From: Pseudanabaena sp. FACHB-1998
GTDB taxonomy: Bacteria; Cyanobacteriota; Cyanobacteriia; Pseudanabaenales; Pseudanabaenaceae
Assembly (NCBI RefSeq): GCF_014696355.1
Contig: NZ_JACJQA010000006.1
Coordinates: 1-64,000 of the forward strand
Direction: 5' to 3'
DNA length: 64,000 nucleotides
A model generated the notes under the pieces. It was not told where the DNA came from and searched no databases. It saw only the letters and a list, made by a program, of their open reading frames with translations. The translations under genes were made by a program, and so were the position numbers. Shown here piece after piece: positions 56,854-64,000 of the stretch; position 1 is the first letter of the stretch; each line of letters begins with the position of its first letter.

Positions 56854-57291
56854 TTAGACAATGTAACCTTCTTGTTTTCCCCAGCTTAACCATGCTTCAG
56901 CCATTTGTTTAACTTTGCCTCTTTGTTCAGGCTGTACAGGATTTTGTTGCGTGATTTGACGCAAGGCAGGTAACCAGTAAAGCGGATTTTGGTGTAAATC
57001 CTCTAATAAGAAAGGAACTATAACCTGCCCCATACTTACAATTTTTTGATAAGCGGGATGTTTGGTCATTTCAACTGTTGACGACATACCTTCTACGTCT
57101 TGAATCCATTGCAAGGCAAGTCTAGCAAATTCTTTCCTTACTTCTTCAGACTGATCGCGAATAGATAGCTGAGATTGATTAGTTTGCTTATGGAGATTAT
57201 TCAGCAATTTGATCGCATCAATTAGTGACTCTTCGGGCAGTTGCTCAACTAACTGAATTGCTCTTTGTCGATTGTCGATTGATGTCGTCAT
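56854..57291 (-). CDS. conserved hypothetical protein paired with DUF7689
   Basis: A helical 145-residue protein: an N-terminal antitoxin-like helix pair (LVEQLPEESLIDAIKLLNNL), then HPAYQKIVSMGQVIVPFLLE and a C-terminal AEAWLSWGKQEGY. I recognise the second half as a recurring cyanobacterial hypothetical but no function. The second ATG (57291) is properly spaced from gggaggaa; the first, two codons earlier, is too close. The tight link to the next gene suggests that the products work together. Confidence 0.65.
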   Translation of the reverse strand: MTTSIDNRQRAIQLVEQLPEESLIDAIKLLNNLHKQTNQSQLSIRDQSEEVRKEFARLALQWIQDVEGMSSTVEMTKHPAYQKIVSMGQVIVPFLLEDLHQNPLYWLPALRQITQQNPVQPEQRGKVKQMAEAWLSWGKQEGYIV

Positions 57292-57405
57292 TAGCATTTC
57301 CTCCCATATTTAGACCAGTAAGTAGCGGGGCACATTTAAACTTAGTCGGATTAATAAATTTTGCTTGTAATGTTTCGGGATTATGAACAGTATAACTTGC
57401 TGTTT

Positions 57406-57447
57406 ATAGACAAAAAAAGAGGCGCAATGCGCCTCTTTTTTGTCTAT
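57406..57447 (-). terminator. terminator of apcD
   Basis: A 19-bp stem (atagacaaaaaaagaggcgc, one bulged A, loop aat) lies 12 bases beyond the minus-strand stop. Its centre ggcgc-aat-gcgcc is the family core. Confidence 0.8.
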
Positions 57448-57458
57448 TTGGGAAATAG

Positions 57459-57944
57459 TTAGGACATCGCTTGAATGATGTAATCAAAATAAGGCTCAGT
57501 GGTGGCCGCATCTTCCTTGCTGAGCAATGCCAAAGATGCATTCTTGAGGCAACGAATTGCATCAGCCATGCCAACCATAGGAACGCCCAGGGAGTTATAC
57601 ATTTCGCGAACGCCGATGATGCCGATCTTTTCGATTGGTTCTTTATCGCCAGCCAATACCCCATAGGTGGTAAGGCGGATATACCATGTAAAGTCTCTCA
57701 GGCATTGACCACGTTGCTTCTGACCATAGGCATTACCACCAGGGGAAATGTAATCTGGGTGAATTCTGAATAGTTCTTCGGTGGCTTTTTTGACGATTTT
57801 ATCTTCGCTTTCTGCCAAAACTGTGGCAATCCGCACTCTTTGAGCGCCTGTGGCAAGAAAGCTTTGGACGCTTTGCAACTCAGAAATGCTGGGATAGCGG
57901 AGTTCTTCGTCGGCTCTTTCTAAAACTTGAATAACTACACTCAT
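57459..57944 (-). CDS. apcD: allophycocyanin alpha-B subunit
   Basis: A phycobilisome core terminal emitter that passes energy to photosystem I/II. The 161 residues from the ATG at 57944 match ApcD length exactly; an open extension of 27 codons upstream is not part of the family. Chromophore-binding C81 is in [34 protein letters not shown] and [12 protein letters not shown] are typical. It stands alone, away from apcABC, as is usual for apcD. Confidence 0.93.
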   Translation of the reverse strand: MSVVIQVLERADEELRYPSISELQSVQSFLATGAQRVRIATVLAESEDKIVKKATEELFRIHPDYISPGGNAYGQKQRGQCLRDFTWYIRLTTYGVLAGDKEPIEKIGIIGVREMYNSLGVPMVGMADAIRCLKNASLALLSKEDAATTEPYFDYIIQAMS

Positions 57945-58046
57945 GATTAAAATAGGAAATTTAATATATTCGCCATCTAGTCTACCAAATGCGGTGAATG
58001 AGCCAAGACTTTGTAATAAAATCACAAAACTTTATATACTTCAGAA

Positions 58047-58085
58047 AAAAAAGGGTTGCGGTGCAAAGCACCGCAACCCTTTTTT
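58047..58085. terminator. palindrome with compensated core, terminator of the TgpA-like gene
   Basis: A perfect 18-bp stem aaaaaagggttgcggtgc with loop aaa. The core is ggtgc-aaa-gcacc, a base-pair-preserving variant of ggcgc-gcgcc. The right arm covers part of the stop codon of the minus-strand gene. Confidence 0.85.
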
Positions 58086-60417
58086 AGACCTTACGTTTGA
58101 GGCTTTTAAAGAGAGCTTTAAGCTCATTGTGCCGATCGCGTTGACTCATTTGCCGATCGCCATAGCGCCAATCTTGGTAGATCTGAGTAATTTGCGAAAC
58201 GATCCCTAGCTCTTTTTCTGACAGGCGATCGCGCAGACTAGTTTCATATTCCAAAGGTGTTTGATGTGGTGATTTGGGCTTACCCTGCTCCGAGAGCCAT
58301 TGCAGCATTTGTTGATAGATGCGTTGGGGAATGGGCATTTTTTGCAATCGGCGCAACTGCCACCACCACAAACTCCCTTGCCATAAAGCCCAGCCACCTA
58401 AACCAATCCCAAAGGCGATCGCCAATCCGAAGGCGATCCCCACCCAGCCCATTTCAATTAGCCAATTCAGGATTCCTGTCAGGAACTTACCGATCGCCCC
58501 AAACACTGCTCCGAAAAAGTTGTTTACGGGTGTGGGTAGCAAATTCGCAATCCAACTCCAGAAGGTTTGCAATACCCCAAAGGTGCGATTGTTTTCGATT
58601 GAGGGTGGAAATAGGGGACGACCGGGGACGGGATCGAAGGCAACCCAACCGTAGATAGGGAAATAAACTTCTACTAAGGATTGGGTATCAATATTTTGGA
58701 CTTCGTATAAACCTGTGAAGGGGTTAAATTTGCCTGGGGCAAAACCCACCACATAGCGAGAAGGAATACCAAGCGATCGCAACATTACGGCGAGGGTCGA
58801 AACAAAGTGACTCTCCTCGCCGCCACCTTGGGCAACAAATTGCGATACTAAATCTCCTTTGGACTCATCAAACTTGAGGGTCTGCACCTGATAGTTTTGT
58901 TTGAGGGTTTGCGCGATTTGTACCACTAGGTCATAGGCATTATTAATCGCGATCGGATTACCCGCCTCATCCATAGCCCTTGCCACGGACTCTAGAGCGG
59001 CATTACGCACTTGAGGCGATAAATTCTCAGGTAACTGTAAATAATAGTTACGAATAGTTCGGGGATATTCATTGCCCAAAAGTCTGAGTTGTTGGGGATT
59101 GCGCTCAACCACATTGGACAGCACCGTATAGGTCAGATCCTCAGGCAATGGACCTGGTCCTCGGATCATACCCTCCATATCGACATCTAACTCTTCGCTA
59201 GGGAAGAAGATCCGATAGGGAACGGCTGCCGCAGGTACAAGATTAGGAAAATTTTTGGAAGTAATTGTGTAGGTTTGCACCACCTCCTGCGTGGTTAGAG
59301 GCTTTAATTTTTTGCTAGAACCGATATAGGCATGGGTGGGAATGGGTAAGAAAAATTCGTAATTGATGGGATTTCGTCTAATTGTGCGGATTTGCTTGGG
59401 ATCGTTGCGCGAAATCCGCCAACCCTTGCCCGTAAATTCGTCGTACGCCATTACGCGCCAAAATAATTCTGCTTGCGATCGCACCCGCATCACCAATTCA
59501 GGTTTGCGCTTTGTACTAACTGTTTTTGCACCAGAGGAAGCTGTATCAATTTCAGGCGCAAATAATGGCGGTAAGGTTTCCTGATCGCTCAGGTTGCCAT
59601 CGCCCCCATTGCCATTGCCTCCCGTGGCATTATTTCCATTTTGTTGCTGATTTTGCTGTTGACGCGACAAAATCCCCCCACTGGGAATTTGCCTTTGTAC
59701 TGAGAGATTCACACTCACAGGAAAGTTGCGAAGTTGAAACCCAGGTAAACGTGGCAAAAAGGCAAAGATCGTTAAACCTAAGACTAAGATGATCGCCAGT
59801 AATCCCGATAGAGGCAATAGGGAAAGCCCAATTTTTTCGGGATTAAAGCCCACCGTTTTGATGCCTAAACGCGATCGATGATCGAGCAGTAAAATGGGTA
59901 GCCCCACCAATAAGAAGGCAATTAGCCACAGAGCAAAGATCATCGTTTGGCTCAAGGTAGCCGCCAAAGCCATCAAGATTAAGCCAATGACAATCGAATA
60001 GCCTAAGTCTTTCCGTCTTGGTAAGTCAAAACTATGCAATACCTGCAACTGAATCAGTAATCTTGCCAATAGTAGGCGCGTTTCTTCTGCTTGGCGGACA
60101 ATGTCACCGAGAAAAATCACTAACATTGCAATCATAGCGATCGCAATACATAGCTTCACTAATATATTGCGCTTGCGGCGGGCATACCAAGCCCAAACTG
60201 CGCCGATTGCACTAAGAGGAATCGCCCAGCCGCTATTGCTCGTACTAGCAACAGCATCCACCGCCCCAATACTGATAAACACAAAAACCTGTACCAGCAC
60301 CCGCAAAGGAATCGAGTCCTCCACCCCTACCAACGCAAATTCCGAAGCCTGCCGCAGTTTATCAAATGCACCAATCTTTGATCGAGGTTGCTCACGAGGT
60401 TGCTCAATTGTATCCAT
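58084..60417 (-). CDS. TgpA-like membrane protein with transglutaminase-like domain lacking catalytic residues
   Basis: DUF3488/TgpA family. Several membrane helices (about 40-225) precede an extracytoplasmic region with a transglutaminase-like core (about 480-600), a further helix (about 650-680) and a DUF4129-like cytoplasmic tail. In the core the catalytic Cys segment (G-Y-C-E-H-F in active members) reads GGGEESHFV near residue 528, and the His motif DAHAWVEV reads DTQSLVEV near 578. The fold signature LRSLGIPSRYVVGF is kept. It is therefore unlikely to be an active transglutaminase and more likely a binding scaffold. Confidence 0.85.
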   Translation of the reverse strand: MDTIEQPREQPRSKIGAFDKLRQASEFALVGVEDSIPLRVLVQVFVFISIGAVDAVASTSNSGWAIPLSAIGAVWAWYARRKRNILVKLCIAIAMIAMLVIFLGDIVRQAEETRLLLARLLIQLQVLHSFDLPRRKDLGYSIVIGLILMALAATLSQTMIFALWLIAFLLVGLPILLLDHRSRLGIKTVGFNPEKIGLSLLPLSGLLAIILVLGLTIFAFLPRLPGFQLRNFPVSVNLSVQRQIPSGGILSRQQQNQQQNGNNATGGNGNGGDGNLSDQETLPPLFAPEIDTASSGAKTVSTKRKPELVMRVRSQAELFWRVMAYDEFTGKGWRISRNDPKQIRTIRRNPINYEFFLPIPTHAYIGSSKKLKPLTTQEVVQTYTITSKNFPNLVPAAAVPYRIFFPSEELDVDMEGMIRGPGPLPEDLTYTVLSNVVERNPQQLRLLGNEYPRTIRNYYLQLPENLSPQVRNAALESVARAMDEAGNPIAINNAYDLVVQIAQTLKQNYQVQTLKFDESKGDLVSQFVAQGGGEESHFVSTLAVMLRSLGIPSRYVVGFAPGKFNPFTGLYEVQNIDTQSLVEVYFPIYGWVAFDPVPGRPLFPPSIENNRTFGVLQTFWSWIANLLPTPVNNFFGAVFGAIGKFLTGILNWLIEMGWVGIAFGLAIAFGIGLGGWALWQGSLWWWQLRRLQKMPIPQRIYQQMLQWLSEQGKPKSPHQTPLEYETSLRDRLSEKELGIVSQITQIYQDWRYGDRQMSQRDRHNELKALFKSLKRKV

Positions 60418-60490
60418 AACCGCTATATAAAACCATTGAGTGAGGGGTAAAATGCACGCTCCTTTACTTTAACGCAATAGGCGAAAATCA

Positions 60491-60543
60491 AAATCCCAAA
60501 GGTAAGTGGCGGCGCTTCGCGCCGCCACTTACCTTTGGGGTTT
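60491..60543. repeat. palindrome with GGCGC centre upstream of the prohibitin gene
   Basis: A 25-bp stem including cccaaaggtaagtggcggcg, loop ttc. It lies between divergent genes, so here it is not at a gene's 3' end. Confidence 0.8.
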
Positions 60544-60594
60544 TACAGCGCTTTGCACTGTATGATCGGAAGCCGTAGATCATAGGCAAAAGTA

Positions 60595-61395
60595 ATGCAA
60601 GACCAAGAAACAAGCTGGCAATCCTTAGTCCTATTTGCCATATTAGGAATACTCGCTGTCATTAGTTTTAACTCCTTCATCATCATCAATCCTGGAGAAG
60701 CAGGCGTATTAAGCATTCTGGGAAAAGCAAAAGATGGCGTACTCCTCGAAGGTGTGCATTTTAAACCACCCGTCATCTCGCAAGTGGATGTCTATGACCT
60801 GACCGTTCAGAAGTTTGAAGTTCCTGCCCAAAGTTCTACCAAGGATTTGCAGCAGTTAACCGCAAGTTTTGCGATCAACTTCCGTCTTGATCCCATTGAA
60901 GTAGTTACAATTCGCCGTACCCAAGGCACTCTGCAAAATATTGTTTCCAAAATCATTGCCCCGCAAACTCAAGAATCCTTTAAAGTCGCCGCCGCCAGAC
61001 GGACAGTGGAAGAAGCGATCACCAAGCGGGATGAATTAAAGCAAGATTTCGATGAGGCTCTCAGTCAACGTTTGAGCAAATATGGCATTATCGTCTTAGA
61101 TACCAGCGTTGTAGATTTGAACTTCTCCACGGAGTTCTCCAAGGCTGTGGAAGAGAAGCAAATCGCTGAACAACGCGCCCAACGCGCTGTATATATTGCC
61201 AGAGAAGCGGAACAAGAAGCGGAAGCCACGATCAATCGCGCTAAGGGTCAAGCGGAAGCCCAGCGCCTCTTGCGTGAAACTCTAACTTCTGAGCTTCTAC
61301 AAAAACAAGCGATCGAGAAGTGGGATGGCAAATTCCCTCAAGTGTTGGGAGGCAATGGCGCAATTCCATTCCTCAATCTCGAAGTTGCTAAATAA
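60595..61395 (+). CDS. prohibitin/SPFH-family membrane protein
   Basis: One N-terminal membrane helix (about 12-32) is followed by a Band 7/SPFH domain (about 33-190) and a long Glu/Ala/Arg coiled coil (EKQIAEQRAQRAVYIAREAE). The features VLLEGVHFKPPVISQVDVYD and VPAQSSTKDLQ match cyanobacterial prohibitin homologues. These form ring assemblies in the membrane that influence protease access; the cyanobacterial role is not settled. Its length of 266 residues is normal. Confidence 0.92.
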   Translation: MQDQETSWQSLVLFAILGILAVISFNSFIIINPGEAGVLSILGKAKDGVLLEGVHFKPPVISQVDVYDLTVQKFEVPAQSSTKDLQQLTASFAINFRLDPIEVVTIRRTQGTLQNIVSKIIAPQTQESFKVAAARRTVEEAITKRDELKQDFDEALSQRLSKYGIIVLDTSVVDLNFSTEFSKAVEEKQIAEQRAQRAVYIAREAEQEAEATINRAKGQAEAQRLLRETLTSELLQKQAIEKWDGKFPQVLGGNGAIPFLNLEVAK

Positions 61396-61410
61396 GAGCT
61401 TCGCCATTAA

Positions 61411-61458
61411 GAAATCAAAAAAAGTGGCGGTGCAAAACATCGCCACTTTTTTAATTTC
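61411..61458 (+). terminator. terminator after the prohibitin gene
   Basis: A stem gaaat(c)aaaaaaagtggcg around the degenerate centre gtgcaaaacat lies 15 bases after the stop. Confidence 0.75.
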
Positions 61459-61559
61459 TGGATGCATTTGGCAACAGCGATCTCAGCTTTCCCAAGTGCA
61501 TATTCCTTTTTAAAAACTGCTACAATCTAAATCTCAGATTGAGCTTTCGGAGTTTCGTG

Positions 61560-62327
61560 ATGACAACTTCCCTCAAATATCTAAGCCCTGATCTTGAATA
61601 TCCTAGTAGTGACGGTTTACCGATGGCAGAGAGTGATCCTGCAAGAGATTATCTAGTTTATGGAGTAGAATCTCTCACCAATTATTTTCAGAACCAGTCA
61701 GAAGTTTATGTATCTGGCAACCTATTTATCTATTATGAGCAAGGCAACCCTAAAGCGGTCGTTGCGCCCGATGTATTTGTTGTAATTGGCGCAACAAATA
61801 AAAAGCGTCTATCTTACAAGGTTTGGGAAGAAAACTATAAGATGCCCGATTTTGTGCTTGAAGTTACCTCTAAAAGTACCGTCAGCGAAGATCAAGGAAC
61901 GAAAAAAGGGCTATATGCCTACTTAGGAATTAAAGAATATTTTCAGTATGATCCTACTTCTGATTATCTAAAACCATCTCTGCAAGGTTTTAGGCTAATT
62001 GAAGGAAATTATTTACCAATTTTGTCCCAAGAAAAAGAAGAAGGGCTATGTATTTTTTCTCAAGTGCTGGGACTAGATTTATGTAGACAAGATGATGGCG
62101 CAATGCGTTTTTATCAAACTACGCCTAGAGTCAAGTTACTTAGTCATCAAGAATTAGCCCAAGCCAAGCGGGATGCCGAAGATGCTCAAAAGCAGGCAGA
62201 AATTGCTAGGCAACAAGCAGAAATTGCTAGGCAACGGGCTGAGGTTGAGAAGTTGGCGGAACAGCAACGCGCCGATAAATTGGCTGATAAACTGCGGCAG
62301 CTAGGACTCGATCCTGACAGTTTCTAA
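61560..62327 (+). CDS. Uma2 (DUF820) family putative endonuclease
   Basis: A PD-(D/E)XK fold family, greatly expanded in cyanobacteria. The segment PDVFVVIG with a downstream DFVLEVTSKST holds the probable catalytic Asp, Glu and Lys. A C-terminal coiled coil of QAEIARQ repeats and the ending ADKLADKLRQLGLDPDSF are typical. The ATG at 61560 has ggag upstream and is preferred to a TTG seven codons earlier. A biological role has not been shown for the family. Confidence 0.88.
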   Translation: MTTSLKYLSPDLEYPSSDGLPMAESDPARDYLVYGVESLTNYFQNQSEVYVSGNLFIYYEQGNPKAVVAPDVFVVIGATNKKRLSYKVWEENYKMPDFVLEVTSKSTVSEDQGTKKGLYAYLGIKEYFQYDPTSDYLKPSLQGFRLIEGNYLPILSQEKEEGLCIFSQVLGLDLCRQDDGAMRFYQTTPRVKLLSHQELAQAKRDAEDAQKQAEIARQQAEIARQRAEVEKLAEQQRADKLADKLRQLGLDPDSF

Positions 62328-62418
62328 ACGGGTAAGAGTCAAGTAATCCTAATGCTATATAGTGATTGATAAAGCGATCGCGTAAACCCGCGAAAAGAAA
62401 GGATAACCAAGGGTAATT

Positions 62419-63117
62419 ATGTCAGGACATATCCTACTTGTGGATGATGAACCAGGGCTGAGAGAAGCAGTACAGGCTTATCTCGAAGATAGTGGCTTTG
62501 CCGTGCAGGTTGCCAATAATGCTAGGGATGCATGGCAATTGTTAGAGCAAACTACCCCCGATCTTGTGATATCGGACATCATGATGCCGCAGGTGAGTGG
62601 GTATGAATTCCTGAAACAAATGCGTGAAGATGTTAGGTTTTTAAATTTGCCAGTGGTATTTTTGACCGCTAAGGGCATGACTAAGGATCGCATCGAAGGC
62701 TATAACGCGGGTTGTGATGCCTACCTGTCAAAACCCTTTGACCCCGATGAACTAGTGGCGATCGCCGAAAATTTGATCGCTCGTCGCGCTATGCAAGCGG
62801 TTACAGCTAACAGCAATACCTCAGAAATGACCGATCTCGCTGGTCAGCTAGCCGAAATCAAGGCTTTGCTCAAGCAAAAACCTGCAATTAATATCACTCC
62901 CGCCCCGATCAAGATCGAATTTACGCCTCGCGAACAGAGTGTTTTAGAACTTGTGGTTGAGGGCTTAATGAATAAAGAAATTGCTAAGCGTCTCGGCACA
63001 ACGATCCGTAATGTGGAGAAATATGTCAGCCGTTTGTTTAGCAAAACAGGGACAAGTAGCCGCACTGAATTGGTGAGATACGCTCTACAGCATGGTTTGA
63101 TTGATTCTTATTCTTAG
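62419..63117 (+). CDS. NarL/LuxR-type response regulator
   Basis: A receiver (about 3-120, phospho-acceptor D53 in VISDIMMPQ, switch K in SKPFDPDEL) is joined by a roughly 45-residue linker to a LuxR-type HTH (about 166-228: FTPREQSVLELVVEGLMNKE and IAKRLGTTIRNVEKYVSRLF). It resembles the Ycf29-like regulators of cyanobacteria and plastids. No cognate kinase is adjacent in the same operon. Its last codons form the left arm of a terminator palindrome. Confidence 0.9.
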   Translation: MSGHILLVDDEPGLREAVQAYLEDSGFAVQVANNARDAWQLLEQTTPDLVISDIMMPQVSGYEFLKQMREDVRFLNLPVVFLTAKGMTKDRIEGYNAGCDAYLSKPFDPDELVAIAENLIARRAMQAVTANSNTSEMTDLAGQLAEIKALLKQKPAINITPAPIKIEFTPREQSVLELVVEGLMNKEIAKRLGTTIRNVEKYVSRLFSKTGTSSRTELVRYALQHGLIDSYS

Positions 63118-63159
63118 TAGATAAGGTTGGGGCGAAGCCCCAACCTTATCTACTAAGAA
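63111..63159. terminator. palindromic terminator whose left arm includes the gene end
   Basis: A perfect 23-bp stem (ttcttagtagataaggttgg and ggc, loop gaa). The first seven bases cover the last sense codon and stop of the response regulator gene, and the right arm repeats them inverted. Confidence 0.88.
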
Positions 63160-63529
63160 TATAGCAATGTAAGTTTTGCTTAGGACATAAAAACCAAAAA
63201 GCGAGTTGCGGCGCGAAGCGCCGCAACTCGCTTTTTGGTTTTTGTTTTGTACTGGCTAACTCTGGCTTTGCTATAAGATTTTTTTTTAAAGATTTTGGTT
63301 TCGGTTTAAGCGCAAAACGCTGTAAAAAAGAAGCGTCACCATGTGACGCTTCTTTTTGCTGGGTTAGCCAATAACATTTTTTGAGAAAGTTCCAATCTAA
63401 AATACATTGCCCTTAATACTGCATCACAATGGCAGAATTTTAGGCTTGTGATGGGCGGCGCTTCGTGCCGCATATCACAAGCTATCAATTGCTATGCCAA
63501 GTTTGATGCAGCTAATATGTGATTTTTAT
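63118..63529. other. intergenic repeat region before the last gene
   Basis: Besides the terminator and the 116-bp element there is a hairpin near 63324-63358 (aaaaaagaagcgtcac-catgtgacgcttcttttt) and a core-like palindrome near 63447-63479 (tgtgatgggcggcgcttcgtgccgcatatcaca). No gene is visible. Confidence 0.6.
63160..63275 (+). mobile_element. 116-bp palindrome-bearing element, copy 2
   Basis: Same unit as 42690-42805 in inverse orientation, directly abutting the terminator. Ends are tatagcaatg and ctttgctata. The inner palindrome (from about 63190) has the GGCGC-gaa-GCGCC centre. Arm differences from copy 1 come in complementary pairs. Confidence 0.8.
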
Positions 63530-64000
63530 ATGCAATGGTTTAAATTCAATTGGCTGAGTATCAAATCAAAATTGATTGTCATGTTATTGACGGTTAGTAG
63601 TAGCTCAATTGTGGTGACTGCCTATCTGGGCTACCAAAGCGGCAAGTCTAATCTGACTGATCGCGCTTTTAATCAGTTAACTAGTGTGCGTGCTTCTAAG
63701 GCTTATCAAATTGAGTCCTATTTCAAAATAATTCGTAATCACATTCAAACTCTAAGTAATGATCCTTCCGTGGGTTTGGCTTTGACGGAATTTACCAACG
63801 CCTATCGCCAGCTAGATGTAGTTAATTTACCGTCCGATGCTTCAGCCAAAATCAATAGCTACTATCAAAATGAATTTCTGCCTAAATTAGCGAAAACGGA
63901 GCAGGGTTCTCCTGTTATTAATTCCTTTTTACCAGAATCAATTGCCAGTAATTATCTGCAATATCATTACATCGCTGCCAATAGTAATGCGATCGGGAAA
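63530..64000 (+). CDS. membrane sensor protein, N-terminal part (runs off right edge)
   Basis: An open frame of 157 codons continues past the window. It begins with a membrane helix (about 10-33, SKLIVMLLTVSSSSIVVTAY) and a periplasmic helical segment, RAFNQLTSVRASKAYQIESY, NHIQTLSNDPSVGLALTEF. This is the typical start of cyanobacterial cyclases or histidine kinases with a Cache-like sensor. The output domain lies outside the window. In-frame ATGs at 63494 and 63506 are alternatives. Confidence 0.75.
   Translation, partial: MQWFKFNWLSIKSKLIVMLLTVSSSSIVVTAYLGYQSGKSNLTDRAFNQLTSVRASKAYQIESYFKIIRNHIQTLSNDPSVGLALTEFTNAYRQLDVVNLPSDASAKINSYYQNEFLPKLAKTEQGSPVINSFLPESIASNYLQYHYIAANSNAIGK

Noticed and set aside
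58257-58658. 133-codon plus-strand frame opposite the TgpA-like gene
   Set aside because: The Arg/Pro-rich translation has no domain and lies wholly antisense to a well-supported gene.

Overview
The window looks like a stretch of chromosome from a filamentous, moderate-GC cyanobacterium, possibly Pseudanabaena-like (genus is inference). The evidence is direct: the HIP1 octamer gcgatcgc is scattered through almost every gene; there is a kaiA-kaiB-kaiC circadian clock cluster, an allophycocyanin alpha-B subunit (apcD), cytochrome cM, a lumenal pentapeptide protein, a VTE6-like DUF92 protein and several families largely confined to cyanobacteria (DUF2358, DUF4114, SpkB-type kinases).

Layout. 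0-2.5 kb: the 3' tip of an insertion sequence that cuts a Wzz/BY-kinase gene, then a sugar-phosphate transferase (exopolysaccharide). 2.6-6.3 kb: enolase, a cyclic-nucleotide-binding protein, DUF92, DUF1361. 6.3-12.4 kb: a substrate-binding/PAS/adenylate cyclase and a hybrid histidine kinase. 12.6-15.6 kb: kaiABC. 15.8-21.3 kb: a MerR-pentapeptide fusion, a 1,000-residue DUF4114/RTX exoprotein, a lumenal pentapeptide protein, a Uma2 remnant. 21.3-29.1 kb: SbcC, TlyA, DUF2358, an orphan PD-(D/E)XK nuclease, DUF29, NadD-NrtR. 29.2-34.7 kb: a CyaC-type cyclase and MurE. 34.9-42.4 kb: a type I restriction-modification operon (hsdR-hsdM-hsdS) with an AlbA_2/HATPase gene, ending at a tRNA-Lys. 42.8-50.7 kb: Ser/Thr kinase, RNase PH, cytochrome cM, HemE, diguanylate cyclase, MtnP, Hsp33. 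51.1-64 kb: TPR protein, large hybrid kinase, two small paired genes, ApcD, a TgpA-like protein, prohibitin, Uma2, a response regulator and a sensor gene cut by the right edge.

Signalling is dense: two class III cyclases and a stand-alone cNMP receptor, one diguanylate cyclase, three histidine kinases, a response regulator and a eukaryote-type kinase lie within 64 kb.

The most unusual feature is intergenic. About twenty long, near-perfect palindromes sit at gene ends. They share only a short centre (GGCGC-3 nt-GCGCC or a compensated variant), while the arms differ at each locus and sometimes run into the stop codons of flanking genes. They probably act as bidirectional terminators. Miniature inverted-repeat elements lie among them: one sits inside a palindrome with a 10-bp target duplication, one shares its terminal repeat with the IS end at the left edge, and a 116-bp element occurs twice with compensated arm changes.
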